NCBI GenBank assembly: GCA_015227615.1
Contig: JAALGZ010000038.1
Coordinates: 124,001 to 188,000, forward strand
Length of the DNA stretch: 64,000 nt
DNA from: Labyrinthula sp. Ha
Taxonomy: Eukaryota; Sar; Bigyra; Labyrinthulida; Labyrinthulaceae
Reading direction: 5' to 3'
The notes under the pieces are model-generated. The model had not been told where the DNA came from, did not search any database, and saw only the letters and a list, made by a program, of their open reading frames with translations. This document shows positions 22,050 through 35,321 of the stretch, piece after piece (positions within the stretch are counted from its first letter, which is position 1; every line of letters starts with the position of its first letter). A program made the translations under genes and the position numbers.

Positions 22050-23462
22050 ATGAGATATCCTCAGAAAAAAGACGAGAAAAAGGTTATTAATGAGTTCAAA
22101 CAAGACACAAATACTGTTCCACCTGTCTTTCTCGGAACCAACTCAACCAACAATAGCGGTTCGTTATTTAGAAGAAACCCTTCCTCCTCTATCACCCTGC
22201 TTCCTCCTCCTTATCAGAGAGAATATTCTTTAGCAGCAGAAACTGCACTAACCTTTGAACCCGTCGATCCATCCAAATTTACGTCAAGTACACAAATCCC
22301 AGAAATTCAGATTCCAATTCCAAGTGAAGGAGTTATTTCATCTGACGAAGCTAATGTTCTGTTAATAAAACAAGAGCGAGTTAAAATAAGAAAGACAAAA
22401 ATCTTCCTTCTTCGTTTAGCCTTTGGGATGATTACACTTCTTGCAATTGGAAAATTCTTACCTATTGAAAACGAAGAGCCTCTTATTCCTGAAGAATTTT
22501 TAGAATCATGTGAAGGAGATAAAGCTGAAATTTCCCGGTTTCAGATAGATAGAAGTGGATTCCATAATGAAAGCTCTCCAAACACTTTTGAAATAATAGA
22601 CTTGGAGATTAACTGCTTTCCATTAAATTCACTTACAAAAATAAACAAAGATTTATTGCTTGGAACTGATTCAATTATTTTGAACAACGTCACATTTGGA
22701 TTAATACAAGCGAACGCACTTGCAGAAGATATAGGTATTACTTTGAAATCACTTACGATTAAAGACAGCAACATTGGTTTTTTTCTTGATCAAGATGTTA
22801 TTTTTACTTCTATGGCTATTATAAATTCTAATCTCCAATATGTGTCATCAGAGTTGAATGCACTTGAAGTGTCTTTTCAAGAACTTGAAGAGGCTGCATT
22901 TTACTCCTGGTCAACTACATTACTTACACCCTTTACTAAATCACGTATTCAATTTTCTAGGTTTGTTAATGATAATATGCTGTTTAATTTGTTAAATAAT
23001 ATAGAAGAAGAAGGACCAATGGAGATTGTATCCCTCAATGACGAAGTTCCTCTTATACAGTTTAATAATAATTTCATCACAGAAGTTCCATCAGGTTTCT
23101 TTGGACAACAAGTTTTTAATTTTGCAACAAACAGGGTAAACATTACTTTTTCGAATGAAAACTCTCTGGTGAATGTTGCTAGAAATGCATTTACTGGAAA
23201 TAGAGAAGTTTTAGTTGATTTAAGCTTTATTGGTTGTCAAAATTTAGAGGTGTTTCCTGAGGCTGCTCAAGATTTAAACTTAGCTTCTTTGGACCTTTCT
23301 TTTTCGGGAGTTACTAGCTTTGTAGGATTTAATGTATCATATTTCCCAAACTTGGAGAGTATTAACTTACAGGACACTGCTGCCTTTCCAAATTGTGGAG
23401 GTCTGGAGACTTTCATACGGGATTTTAGCATACCGGATACCATTGATATAGTTTGTGACTAA
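22050..23462 (+). CDS. LRR-like single-pass membrane protein B
   Basis: A 470-residue protein, first of a tandem pair with the gene at 23813. Both begin MRYP and share the cytosolic landmarks SLAAxTALTFxP and an IPxP segment. Residues 1-117 are hydrophilic and end in RVKIRKTK, giving a positive-inside start to the membrane helix at about 118-137; acidic residues follow (ENEEPLIPEEF). The secretory-side domain shows C154 (ESCEGD), a CFPLNSL block, repeated LxxLxIxxSxI spacing, EVPSGFFG, NAFTGNREV, LSFIGCQNLEVFPE, LASLDLSFSGVTSF, and closing cysteines near PNCGG and at the penultimate residue. It ends with VCD. Several NxS/T sites would suit a glycosylated ectodomain. Compared with members D and E the membrane helix is less hydrophobic but still adequate. 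Function unknown; surface recognition is my inference. Confidence 0.86.
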   Translation: MRYPQKKDEKKVINEFKQDTNTVPPVFLGTNSTNNSGSLFRRNPSSSITLLPPPYQREYSLAAETALTFEPVDPSKFTSSTQIPEIQIPIPSEGVISSDEANVLLIKQERVKIRKTKIFLLRLAFGMITLLAIGKFLPIENEEPLIPEEFLESCEGDKAEISRFQIDRSGFHNESSPNTFEIIDLEINCFPLNSLTKINKDLLLGTDSIILNNVTFGLIQANALAEDIGITLKSLTIKDSNIGFFLDQDVIFTSMAIINSNLQYVSSELNALEVSFQELEEAAFYSWSTTLLTPFTKSRIQFSRFVNDNMLFNLLNNIEEEGPMEIVSLNDEVPLIQFNNNFITEVPSGFFGQQVFNFATNRVNITFSNENSLVNVARNAFTGNREVLVDLSFIGCQNLEVFPEAAQDLNLASLDLSFSGVTSFVGFNVSYFPNLESINLQDTAAFPNCGGLETFIRDFSIPDTIDIVCD

Positions 23463-23812
23463 CTTATTACCTAATTTGAAGTACTTTTATACTGATTTAG
23501 GTAGTGTATAGGGAACTGAAAGAATTTATTACGTTTGTTATTCCGTTTCACAACAACAACAAGAATATATTCAATTTTCCCCGAAGTCATTTTATTGTTT
23601 TGAAATAATTCTCTGATACCATTGGACTAATACTAATAATAGCCAATCATATTGTTCATACCCACTTCACGCAAACAAACCAGTAATAGTCTGAATCCTT
23701 AAAGTTCCGAAAGGCAAAGTGTGGAAAAAATCAGAAACAGTTCCAAAAAAGTTACTCTACATACAAAAAAAAAGAACACACGGCAACTTGTACTCGGCCT
23801 AAAAAAGAGTAA
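23463..23812. other. Spacer between tandem genes B and C
   Basis: 350 bases with no gene, holding a short ACAACAACAACAAG run near 23550 and an A-rich leader before the next ATG. It probably contains the B terminator region and the C promoter. Confidence 0.5.
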
Positions 23813-25249
23813 ATGAGATATCCAGGAAAAACTAATACAAAGCCAAAGCCTGTTGAGCAGTTAGAACCACAAAACCCTGTTCCTGACGTGTATCTCGGAC
23901 AAGGTTTCAACAATGGCAGTGGTTCAGTTTTAACAACAAATGACATTCCTTCAATTAATTTGGGTTCACCACCAAGAAACTTTAGAGGAGAATCTTTAGC
24001 TGCAGGAACTGCACTTACTTTTGGACCTTACGGGTCTGCTCATATCCCTAGATCTCCAGAACTCTCTGAATACCCAATTCCGCTACCAGCAAACCAATTA
24101 CTTTCTTCAGACGACACTAAATTTGTAATTGTTAACCGTGAAACAATCAAGATCCAGAGAGAGAAAGTCTTACTATTATACTTTAGCTTAGCGATGGCTC
24201 TTTTGATTGTGATTGGAGCAGTTTTACCTTTTGGAAATGAGAAAAAAGAACCTTTAATTCCAGAAGAACTCTTAAAAACATGTGAAGGTGATCTTGCTGA
24301 ATTGGCTCGATTTAAAATAGTGGAAAGGGTTATTTTTAATGAAATTCCTGTAACAGCCCTAGAAATTATAAACCTAGAACTTTCATGTTTTCCTTCTGAG
24401 GCATTTCGTAAAATTGGTGTTTCTTTATCTGAAGTAACAGAATTGAAATTTACAAATGTTAGCTTTGACATTATTCAAGAAAATGCGCTTGATCAGAATA
24501 TTGGATTTAATTTAACAGTGCTGAAAGTTCAAGAGAGTAGGGTTACTTTTTTTCTTGAGCAAAATGTTGAACTCACATTATTTGAAGCAGTTCGGTCAAC
24601 TATAAATAATTTTCCTAGTAGTTTGAGCGTTGATGAAATTTCATTTGATGGATTAAACGAGTTTGCTTTTAATTCTCGAACAGTTAATTTTATTCTAAGT
24701 TCCCCAAAATCAAAGTTGACTTTTGCAAATTTTCTAACCGATGATCTCCTGGGCGATTTCAACAAGAGATTAAGAAAAAATGGTCCTCTTCAAATAAAAA
24801 ATACAACAGCAGTTTCTATTCCTAATATCTTCTTAGGTAAGAATGATATTAGTACAGTTCCCGATGAGTTTTTCAGCAGTAGAAATTTTAAAGTTAATGC
24901 AGAAAGATTTGGAATTGAGTTTCTTGAAAATACAAATTTGAAATTTCTCCCACAAAATACGTTTCGAGATCAAGGAGGTGCTTTAGTCGATTTATCTTTT
25001 TTAGGATGCAAAAGTTTAGAGAAACTTCCGAAAGCTATTCTTGACCTCAATCTAGCAACCTTAATCGTCTCTGGAACATTAATAGCAAATTTTGATGATA
25101 TTGACTTTAGAAACTTTCCTAATTTAGAGAGTGTGACTACTTTTGACTCACCAGTACATCCTTTATGCAGTGAACTTGCAGACTTGCAAGAAAAAAATAA
25201 TATTCCAAATAATGTGTTGACATGCGATATAGATCCAGTAATAGTCTAA
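23813..25249 (+). CDS. LRR-like single-pass membrane protein C
   Basis: A 478-residue tandem paralogue of the gene at 22050. The N-terminus (MRYPGK..., PVPDVYLGQGFNNGSGS, ESLAAGTALTFGPYG) aligns with that of B. Basic residues (IKIQREK) precede a membrane helix at about 118-140, and an acidic/proline segment (EKKEPLIPEELL) follows. Ectodomain landmarks are C157 (KTCEGD), LSCFPSEAF, TFFLEQNVEL, TVPDEFFSS, LSFLGCKSLEKLPKAI and LNLATLIVSG, with cysteines near PLCSEL and LTCD. After that last cysteine it runs on a few residues (IDPVIV), unlike B. The extra length relative to D and E lies mostly in the cytosolic part. The reading frame is clean and the landmark residues are kept, so it looks functional. 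Confidence 0.86.
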   Translation: MRYPGKTNTKPKPVEQLEPQNPVPDVYLGQGFNNGSGSVLTTNDIPSINLGSPPRNFRGESLAAGTALTFGPYGSAHIPRSPELSEYPIPLPANQLLSSDDTKFVIVNRETIKIQREKVLLLYFSLAMALLIVIGAVLPFGNEKKEPLIPEELLKTCEGDLAELARFKIVERVIFNEIPVTALEIINLELSCFPSEAFRKIGVSLSEVTELKFTNVSFDIIQENALDQNIGFNLTVLKVQESRVTFFLEQNVELTLFEAVRSTINNFPSSLSVDEISFDGLNEFAFNSRTVNFILSSPKSKLTFANFLTDDLLGDFNKRLRKNGPLQIKNTTAVSIPNIFLGKNDISTVPDEFFSSRNFKVNAERFGIEFLENTNLKFLPQNTFRDQGGALVDLSFLGCKSLEKLPKAILDLNLATLIVSGTLIANFDDIDFRNFPNLESVTTFDSPVHPLCSELADLQEKNNIPNNVLTCDIDPVIV

Positions 25250-28200
25250 TGTATCCTAAACTCTTCTTTTTTGAATTATTAATCTTAAATCTTTTGTTGC
25301 ATATTTTCCAGAAGAGTCTTTGTTAGATTAATTTAGAGAATCTTATACATGGAAGGCTTATCATTTACGTACTGTTCAGCTTTTAAGGCTGATTCAAGCT
25401 CTAAACTATTTTCTCTTTTGACTTAAGCCCATCTATAACAAGAAACGCAACTAACTCGTAATCACAATTCTATTCTTTAAGAATCTCGAAATGTGTACTA
25501 AAATGTTCGTAGACTCTGTAAGGGGACTGAAATTGTAGTATGTAAGATGATTATATGCACTACACTTTGAATTTTTTAAATCTCCAGCTGCTCATCTTGG
25601 CAGACCTAGGCCGAAAGAGTTCACAAAGACTAAAGTTCCATATAGAAACTGTTTGGAAGGATAGTACTCATAATTCTATGATCTAGTCACTAATGTATTG
25701 CTTCACCCTCTGGAAACCTGAACTTATAATTGCCTGGGATCCCCTGGTATTCATAGTAAACAAAATCTAAGCCGGTGCAGAAAAACATAGATCTTGAATT
25801 ATTGTCATTGTACTATCTTATTTTATTCATTTTTATTTAAATTTATACTACCGTCCAATTTCAAGTACGAAAAGTTTAAAAGAGAACATTAATGAGAACA
25901 GATGTGATCATTGAGAACATAGCCCTGCAACAAGAGCTAGTACCTTCCAGATTCTTGGGATTGCTGGAGGCAGTTCTCTCCTGCAGGAACGTCTTCATAT
26001 TATTATAACCTCCGAATTTGAATCACAGCAGCGGGAATTAATGGAACTATTCTCATGGAGCCATCAATTGATAACATTTTTGTTAACTCAAGTCTGGCTA
26101 GTAAAGTATACTAAATGATTTTATCTTTAGTATGCTATAAGGTTCTTCTCAGGCTATTTGGCGCAATATTCAGAGATTTCTTATTTCAAACTGTTTTCAT
26201 CTGGTCCTCTCATTTATGGGTAAGAGCTAGCTAATCTTAGCTCCTCCCTAAAATCTAGTTTACCCAGGTTTTAAGTACTAGTGGTATTTAATTTCTAATG
26301 ATATTATTAACTAAAACATATTTTTTTTGAGATACAACCTGTGGTACCTTATTTTCTTCTGAAGAATTTTTGTAATTTATTATGGCGCTTCGAGTGATCC
26401 ATTACTGCGGTCCTGGACCGTTTTCCCGCAAAATGTTGCATTACTGTATACTTTGAAACCAAACTTTACTTTTGAAAATAAAAAAAAAGAATACTACTAA
26501 AAGTGGTTTCCTCCTTCATGTTTATATTGACTTGTCTACCTAATTATTCCATCATATCTAAACAGAAAACGCTGCCGAACATTGGGTTGGAAATGGTATA
26601 GTTTACAATTATTTTTTATATTCACGCATCCTTCATATCCTTTGCAGGAAAAAAGTTTAAAGGGTACTAATGAGACTTAAAGAAACTTCCATGCCTAAAA
26701 TGAAACCTTAGTGTAGTGCAAAGCATTTTGATTTTTTTGATACGTTATTAATGATTATAGTAAATTTCTAAAATAATCTTGAATTCTTCAGCTGTGTGCG
26801 AACTCTATCTTAACAATCATATTAAGCTCCATATAAGAACCAAAAGCGCAAATATCCTCGTATGCGGAGTACTATTAGAGTTTTAGTCATTGAATGAGTC
26901 AGGCTCCCTAAGAAGAGTTATTTTGACAATCTCTAGCAATTGCATAGCAACCAATGCTTAATAATATTCATATCCGTGGTATGAGGCAAAATTTCGATGG
27001 GTCTGGTCTTTCTAGCTTTATTACCGTTTTAAAATAAAAGCTCAAAAGTTATATACAGTTTAAAAAAATAGTTTAACTCCAGTTTCAATTTTTAACATGC
27101 TGAAAACAGGTCAACGAAGTTGTAATAACCGCACACATTTTCTCCACTAGCATTACGGATCCCTCCCACTCGTACCAGTACTTTGCCCCACTTGCTTATT
27201 AACAAGACCTAGAGGTCTATGGTTAATAGTGGTCACCTAAATTGTACGGCTTGCTCTTCTCCAACCTAGCCTGACTAAAAGAGCAAACCAGGCAATGAAA
27301 CTTTTTGATTAATTATAAGTGGAACATCTAAATACGATGAAACTTGTCGTGGTGTACCATATTGACTGGTCAAGCAAAATTTTCTATAGTTATCAGTATC
27401 TTGCTTTGCTAAATAAGGCAAGTTACGAGATTTATTTCGAAAAAGAAACGCCGATTCTTATCATTCTTCTAAAACCCCTTTAATAAGTTTAAATTTCGGG
27501 CTTTTTCTCTTCGTGTCCATAACTTTTTTTCACTTTAACATCTTAACTAAAATGCTATCTCTAACAAGAAGTATTATTGCATGAATTAAGTCTATTTGTC
27601 CAAGTAGGAGTAAGTGTGGAGTGCTGGAAAATCCTTTATAGATCTTCGAACATATAGTGAACGCTTTCTAAATAGCATAAAAAATACTCTGGTTTTGATA
27701 AATGTATGAATTCTGTAGCTGGTTTAGGACTTGGAGTGATAACATACTCAATTTTCTAGTTCCAAAATTTGCTGTGCTCAATGAAAGCATAACTTAACAA
27801 ACTGTTTAAGTTTAATTAGGGGTTGAACAAAACAACAACAAAGTTCAAGTATAATAATAAAACCAAAGAATAAATAATTTCTTCACCTTACTAAGATATA
27901 AATAGGCATCCAGTACATAAAACTGATGTATTGAAGATATATTCAGGTAGATAAAAAATAATAGGAAGGGCTTAGGAAAAGCACACAAAACTTTGGTGCA
28001 ATGTATGGTTACTTTCTTGATCTTACTTCTTGCATATTTAATGGGAAACATCACTAGAATCCTAACATGTAATCTAGAAATCAAGTTATTCAAGTGTATT
28101 ATTGTGTCTGTTTGATATTATTCTGATTGTAATAATCACATTCTATTTTCGCCCCTTATATCATGTAGATGTTTCTCAAATGTGTGTAGATTCTTGGGAT

Positions 28201-31200
28201 ATCTCTATGTTATCTCATATATATTGTGTATATCGAAGAAGTGCGAGTCGTAACTGAGGAGTCACTTGAGCTTTTGACGAATTTTTGACTAACCGAGTGA
28301 TTTTTGATACCTCTCCGAGTAATGATCAAAAATCTAATTAAGAACTTATGAACATGTAAATACCTAAAATTTTCTAAGAGGGAAATTATATGAGTCTTAC
28401 TTGAGAATTGCCCGATGAATTTGTCGAGGAATCATCTAAAATTTTCTGATGGACTCATCAAGGCTTTCATGTTTTATTAATCAGTTTTGGCAATCCAAAT
28501 ACCACTTAACATTTGATTTTAGTGAGTCATAATTTGTGGACTCTATTTCCGAATGAAAAATTTTCCACAATGTGCAATGCTGATCTTGGAATCCATTATT
28601 TTTCCGAACATATTAGAAAAAATCCATACTAATATGTCAGTCAATACAAATCAACTTGTGTTTTTTCACAAATGTTTACGACACATTATTGTCCTACAAT
28701 GGAGCCCTAGAAACTGTTATTACCTTGTGTCTCATTTCTTTAAGAAAATTATGTGAAATTCATGCGACATTAAGTACCTAGGAATTATCGATGTTTAGTT
28801 GAACTGAAAAATTCGCGATACTATATGTTATTATGCAATCTTAGTCAATAAATTTACCAATTCTTCTGTTTGATTCCTTAAAACCTATGTTTTAAGCTGT
28901 TTTTTTTGGCATTGAAATAATATTCAGAAATGAAGTTAAGATAGAGACGCGTTAAAATTTATAGGACTCTGTGAATTTTGGACGGGAGGTATGCAAACTA
29001 GTGAGTTTATTAAACTTTATGTTCAGTTTCTTGGCGATTCATGACCGAAAATAGTTAATTCCTAGAAAACCTATAGTAACATAGCCAATGAAGATAACAT
29101 GGTGCTTAAGACACATCAATAAGAAAACTAGTTATTTATTTTAATACATAGAAGAGGTAGACACTTGTACAATGTGTCACTCCTATCTCAGATTATACTT
29201 AAAAGAGGTAAACTGAGGTACTACTGACACTAGCAATTTATTAATTCAACAACCAATACCCCTGCAAGAAAAATTATTGGAATACTCCATAACTAAATGA
29301 TATGATGAAACAGTTTAATTTACTAATGTGGGGACCCATTTTTCTTTTGCCATACGACTTAGATATATATCAAATATTATTTCTGAAACTTTTGAAAACT
29401 TATACACGAGATTATTCGGCGCATTTATTAATTTCATACAACCACGCAAATAGCAACAATAACAGTGAATGATCACTTCGTTGAAAAAAATTGGAAAGTG
29501 GAAATTTGGTGAGCTCTATAAAAGGCCATAACAAGGTGTTATTAAGTATGAAAACATGCACGATTTTTAGAGCCTTGAAGCAAATTGTATGAGGTTTAGA
29601 CAACTTTCATGAAGGGTAAAAACCTAACCAACTGTTACATGCTGCTATATAGAATGAATATATGCTTTCAATTATAGAATCATTAATCTGAAATCAATGT
29701 TTCAATTATTTTCTCACCTTAACAAATATTTTCTTAAATGTCCTATACAAAATGCTTCCAATTGACACCTCTTCATAATTATATCTGTTATATGAAACTT
29801 AGTAAGGCTTTGCACAACAATTTTGACCTGGAGAATATAACCATAAAGATAATATTCTAAAATAAATAAAACTAGAAGTAACATTAATAAGAATTTGATT
29901 AACACGAGAACTAAGAAAGCTGTATTATCGAGCTTCTTTTGTAGATGCTACATAAATATTTTATGTCTTTAAAGAGCTACAGGAAAAGTGCAAAAGTCCT
30001 TTACATTAAATTTTATTTTGCTGGTCCAATTCTTTACTCGGTACTAAAGTTTTAATTTTAACTTAATTTAAATGCTTTCAGTGGATACATTTGTTTGTTT
30101 GATAGTAAAATGTTACTTATTTCCCTTACTTTCATAAGGATTAAACTGGTGCATATATGCTGAGTTCAGGCTTCATATTTGATGCACGGCTTAACTGTAT
30201 ATTACTCTACTAGATATATTTGTTCTTTTAGATTAAAAAATTTTGCTCTACGCAGCTTTTTAAGACGTCTAATCAGCAACTTTAATTAGATAAAAGTTAA
30301 AATATCGCTTTTTTGAAAAGATAGGACTGCTAAGTACTAGTACTAAAGCTAAGTTACGTTAGTTGGTAGCTAAAATCTTTAGGATAAAGTGTTGTAATCT
30401 TTATCTTAACAAGAGCTTATGCTGCATACAAAGTCTTGATGTCCAGTTATCTATATGTATTTTTGAAAAACAACGCATGGAAGCACTGCATGTACGACCA
30501 AAGGTTTCTGAAATAATAATGGACTTTATCACTTACAGTTATTGACAAATGTTTTTACAATTTACCTTTAATAAATATATATGTTTTGTGTTAAGTTGAT
30601 ACTCAAAAAATATTGAAAATGATGGATTCTATAATTTTGGTATCTTTTTTATTTATATATCTAATGTTTAGTTAACTGTGATATTGATATTTTTCAGTTT
30701 CTCTGAAGGCTTGTCACTAGAGATTTTATTTTGCCGTAGAAAAGAATATTTTTTCTTGTGATACATATGATTGTCTACGCTATATCAATGAATATTCTCA
30801 TATTTAGAAGAAATATTAAAATATTTTGGTGTATATGCTCTTTTAAGAGTCTAGGTAACACGTTAAATAATCTCCAAGTCAAATTTCTAACTTATTTTAA
30901 ACGCTTTGACAATGCGAAAGAACATGACTTATATTCAACAATTTCTGCATTACATGATATATCTAGTTGTTTCAGCGCTTCTATACAAATATCCTGTGCA
31001 TATCTTAGTTGAGATATCTCAATTATAATACATTATCATGCAACTTTTTTTGAAAGAATTTATAATAAGAATTCATGACCTAGAAAGTTCAGTTATTTTG
31101 TTGGTTTTTTTGAAAAGTTACTTAGTTTAAGTTGTGTTAGCAGAGTTTGTATATATATGTCCGGTTTGAATTGTTCCAATCCCCTACTTAGTTTTTCTGA

Positions 31201-34200
31201 TATATTAATATTATATTTAATTTCTCTCTTAGTATTTTGCACTTTTAAGATTGAATGCTTTGATATGTCTTAAAATCATCAGGGCATATTTAAGCGGTTG
31301 TTTCCTACTATGTTTTGTGAGATGGAGTCAACTACTTTTTTTAGTACTTTCATTCTCAACAAAAGCATCAATGCTCTCTGGGTAAATATTCATTTTGATT
31401 GGATTTAAGCCAATTAGTATCATTCTGCTATTTCATATTTAATCTCCTTAAAGAAAATAAATTATATTCGTTTAATAGCTTTGTCATGATTCCAGTAAAA
31501 TAACCGCAGTTATTCGCTTTTCGGTATCTATTGGCGATATGTGAAAAATGTTTTCCCTGGTTAATGTTGGTTCAGAGCTACCTTACAAGTCATGTATTAT
31601 TTGTGTTGTTGCATCTTATGGGTCAATTGTCATACACGGTCTTAGAAGATTTGGTTCAAAGCCCATAAAAATCAAATCACGTGAAATTTTCTCCTTAATT
31701 ATAATTTAATTTACAGGACTTGTGAAATTCAAATAAAGCAAACTTTCTGGCTGATCTGAAACGTTTACACTGGTTTATTGTTTTTATTTCCTAATTACCA
31801 GTAAATACTTTTTTAAAATGTTGTTTCTTATACAATTGCTACAAATTTAGTAAAATTAAGAAACATGTGGTGTCTCTGTTGCCGGATGATACTCTGTTCA
31901 TTGAATTTTATGTGTAGCGAATAGCAAAATGGAGAGGTTTGACGATTACAGTTTGTTTCCTTAGAGTGTTTAAGAGAGCATTTTGGAAGTAGAGAGTAAA
32001 GATGAATTTAAAGGGATTTTAGTGTAGTGGTTGTACATGAGTATTTGATTTATAAAAATAAGAAAATAAATAGTTTGAACGGGGTTTGTTCTGCCAAAAC
32101 TTTATTTTGACTTTAATTTTAATATACCAGGTAAACTGGAAAAATGACAAATTCCTTAATTGACAGGGTCATTAATGTATATCATCTAAATGTACAAGAC
32201 ATGATTTATTTTTTCGTTTTAATTCATTTATGCTAAGCCCTGTAAATACATCATTCGTGTTTTTTCAATTATTTGAAAGTTTTAAGTGGACACCATATCC
32301 CTGTCCTTAGGTAATCTTAGCAAGTCCTGGTGTTTAATCAAACTAGAGAGCTAAATGAGCTTAATATCATTTTAACTATTCTAAGAAAATAAACCTCCCT
32401 TATCATTTTCAATGAATTCTGTTTGGGAAAATAAGAGTTATGTTCTAGCCTATTATGTTCTAAGTCTTTCAATTCACTATAATTGAAATGATCTTCATCC
32501 TCGCACATCTCTTAAATTAAGGTAAGTAAATTTATTTCGGCAACCTTCAGTTGACTAGTTTCTTGAAGTAGACATTATTTGCTGTAGCATATCACCCTTA
32601 ATGTGCTCAAGTAATAGCACAATTATTCTATTTGCAACTGAAGTATCATGTTGTTGATCACTCTAAGCTTTTAAACCAATAATTTTTAAAGTCACTCTAG
32701 CTAACAGAGTTTGTTCATATCATGTTAGTAGTTTTATCTATCTCTAGCCAAGTGTGTTTGCACTATCTATTGCTGTGCAGCTAAATTGCTTTGGAATATT
32801 TTATTCCTTTGCTAAAGATATCTTCCTCCCATGTTTATTTAACCAAGGAACTTTCATAATTGAAAATTTTCCAGTTTGAAGTGTTATGCTTTAGCTGGGT
32901 ATTTCAATTAATAAGTGATACAGGGGGTTTTAATAAGGTTCATTCTCTTGACGACAATCTTCTTCGTTTAATGGAGGTGTGCTGTCTTTATTCGAGTGTC
33001 TCGTGCAATTGATTTACCTTTATCCTTCATTGATTTTCTTGTAAAAATGAATTTCAAAAAATACAAAAATTTGTTTTGAAACATTTGGTTTGACTGTAAA
33101 GACAGAAGGATGTTCAATAATTTCTTGATATTTTCAATCTGTTTCATTTTTAAAGTTTGTGCATCGTTAGTGGTTGGTCCTGTGGAGACTGTTGTAATAG
33201 GTACAACCGTATTTCTGTTATATGATAGGCTCAATTAAAGGCCTTAAAGGTTATTAAAAAGTATTTTTTCAAGATTTAAAACTTTCATTTTTTTTCTTTT
33301 TATTTAGGAGTTATGGAAATACATTACTCAAAATATGTAAACACTAACTACATAAATATAGCCCAAATATAACTTCTTGACAGTTTCATACACACATTTA
33401 TAAACTTTGTCCATTGAACTTTTCAATTTAAAATTTTACTTGTTTTGTTGCCTGTCCTATTTCATAATCCGTAGCCCTTTTCTACGACAAATCTTGTTAT
33501 TTATGGATCTCAATTTTTGCGTTATCTTTTTATACAACGGGTATTTAAAAGTATGACGTGTTTCGACATAATGGAAATGCTTTTATCTTAAAGCTTTCAT
33601 TGTACACTTCCCCAATGCTCAAGTTTAATTCGCATCACTTCAACTCTTGCGTGCCTCTGTAGGGGCATGTATATTAAGAATCTAAGAAGGTTTGCTACAT
33701 TTGAAATAGAATCTCATTCTTAGATTTGCTAGAGTATGTCATTATCTCAATTTAATTGTTTAGAGTGGCGTTAGCAAATAATCTCACCGGGGATTCTTTA
33801 GAGAATCCACTTGATTGTAACTAAGTATAGTAGACGCAAATGCTGATAAGCCACTGAAGCCGCAATTTGCTGGGGAGTGCCCTGCTTTTATTTATTTATT
33901 CGCGTTTTTATTTTCTCTTTGATACTTTGACCTACATTTGCTTAATTAATTGTAGAGAGTAAGACTTGAGAGCCCTCAGCAACTGTAGAGAGAGTTTATG
34001 ATGGACAATGCCAGCGATGTTCTAGTCAAAGTGCCTGTACTCGGCTTATTACACATACCATGTAGTGTAATCCTAGAGCTGTTCAATTGACAAGAGATCA
34101 ACCTCAGAAAGATGTTGTTGTAAAATTTCTCTTTATCTAAAATATGTTTTTGTCTCTTCTACATTAGAAATTTAGTAACATTTGTCTACAATATATACAG

Positions 34201-34826
34201 AATGGTCACTATACAATTGTTATATCTGAGTGACAGTATTGATTGAGTATTACTGGTAGACCTTTATAGATAGCCATTTTGTAGCCTGGGTGGGACAAAA
34301 AAACCAGGTATAATAATTGATGGTAAAATCCCGTTTTCCCAGCACCATAATATTATCACTACTAAATCAGATAGATACGGAATAATAAACCGATGGATGA
34401 ATAATAATATTATTGTGCATAACTTATCTCCTGATATAGAACAACGAACAAGTGGAAAATGAAAAATGCATCAATATAAACAGACATAAAAGGGAGATCC
34501 TTCTGGCTTTTTGACCGGGCAGAAGATAAAAAAACTATTCCCAGAAGCACGCGCAACACGGTTCTAAAGCAGCACAAAACACTATACAATAATCCTACCT
34601 ATTTGTTGTAGATAATATTTGCTTACCTGGGATAATGTAACGCCGAAGCTTTCGTTCCACCGGAAATAAAGGGCACTTAACACCCGGTCTCAAAAAACTT
34701 AGTTGACCAACAGGAAAGTGAACTCACGCTACTTTTTTTCTAGTATATCAGTAGTTACCTGATCAGAAATTCTTTGCACAGCAGATTTCCCGTCACCACT
34801 TTTTTTCTTAGAAAAAATTAAAAAAA
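25250..34826. other. Gene-poor stretch, 9.6 kb
   Basis: The longest gap in the window. All frames are heavily stopped and none of the short open frames (for example 27845-28093, 28553-28756, 30758-31012, 32968-33234) shows recognisable protein character. A+T content is very high around 29-33 kb. Near 33.67-33.77 kb AATCTAAGAA recurs as an inverted pair. I find no RNA gene or transposon. Confidence 0.45.
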
Positions 34827-35321
34827 ATGCAAGTTGAAAACTTCGGAGAATTTCAGCTACTTAGCCTCTTACTCAATCAAGGAGTCAAAAATTCAAGACT
34901 CAGAGTACAGAAAATAACAGAGATGTTAAAAGAGAAAAAGCAATTGGAGGTTCATTTGGCTACCAAGCTGAAAACAAAATTATCTTTCGTATTGATAAGC
35001 TCAAACAACCTCCCTAAGAATATCCGGAAAACAAAGAGTATACAAAACAAAAAGTTAAGAAAACGGCCCCCTGTGAGAAGATTATGTACCCATTTGGGCT
35101 GCCCAAAGTTTTCTCAAGGTCCAGGGACCTTCTGTTTTGCTCATGGGGGAGGATACAGATGCTTAGTGGCTGGATGCACAAAGGCTTCAAGAGACGGCTC
35201 TAGACGCTGCATTAGCCATGGTGGGGGCAAGAAATGTACATTCCCTGGGTGCAGTACTTCGTCCAGAGGGAAATCAAGATTTTGCATCAGACATAGCAAA
35301 ATGTGTGTTAAATATGAATAG
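34827..35321 (+). CDS. Small HGGG-type zinc-finger protein
   Basis: A 164-residue basic protein. The C-terminal half holds three copies of C-x4-C-x10-C-x2-H: C87/C92/C103/H106, C112/C117/C128/H131 and C137/C142/C153/H156. The first two are joined to the next by HGGGxxC linkers. This is the repeat found in the WRKY19-like and related zinc-finger proteins that are abundant in oomycetes, other stramenopiles and plants. Residues 1-80 are basic (runs such as MLKEKKQ and KNKKLRKRPPVRR) and would suit nuclear localisation and nucleic-acid binding. No WRKY domain is present. Known members are presumed regulators, but their target is poorly defined. The ATG follows an A-rich leader. The gene converges on the SAP/RS/RRM gene about 410 bases away. 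Confidence 0.88.
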   Translation: MQVENFGEFQLLSLLLNQGVKNSRLRVQKITEMLKEKKQLEVHLATKLKTKLSFVLISSNNLPKNIRKTKSIQNKKLRKRPPVRRLCTHLGCPKFSQGPGTFCFAHGGGYRCLVAGCTKASRDGSRRCISHGGGKKCTFPGCSTSSRGKSRFCIRHSKMCVKYE

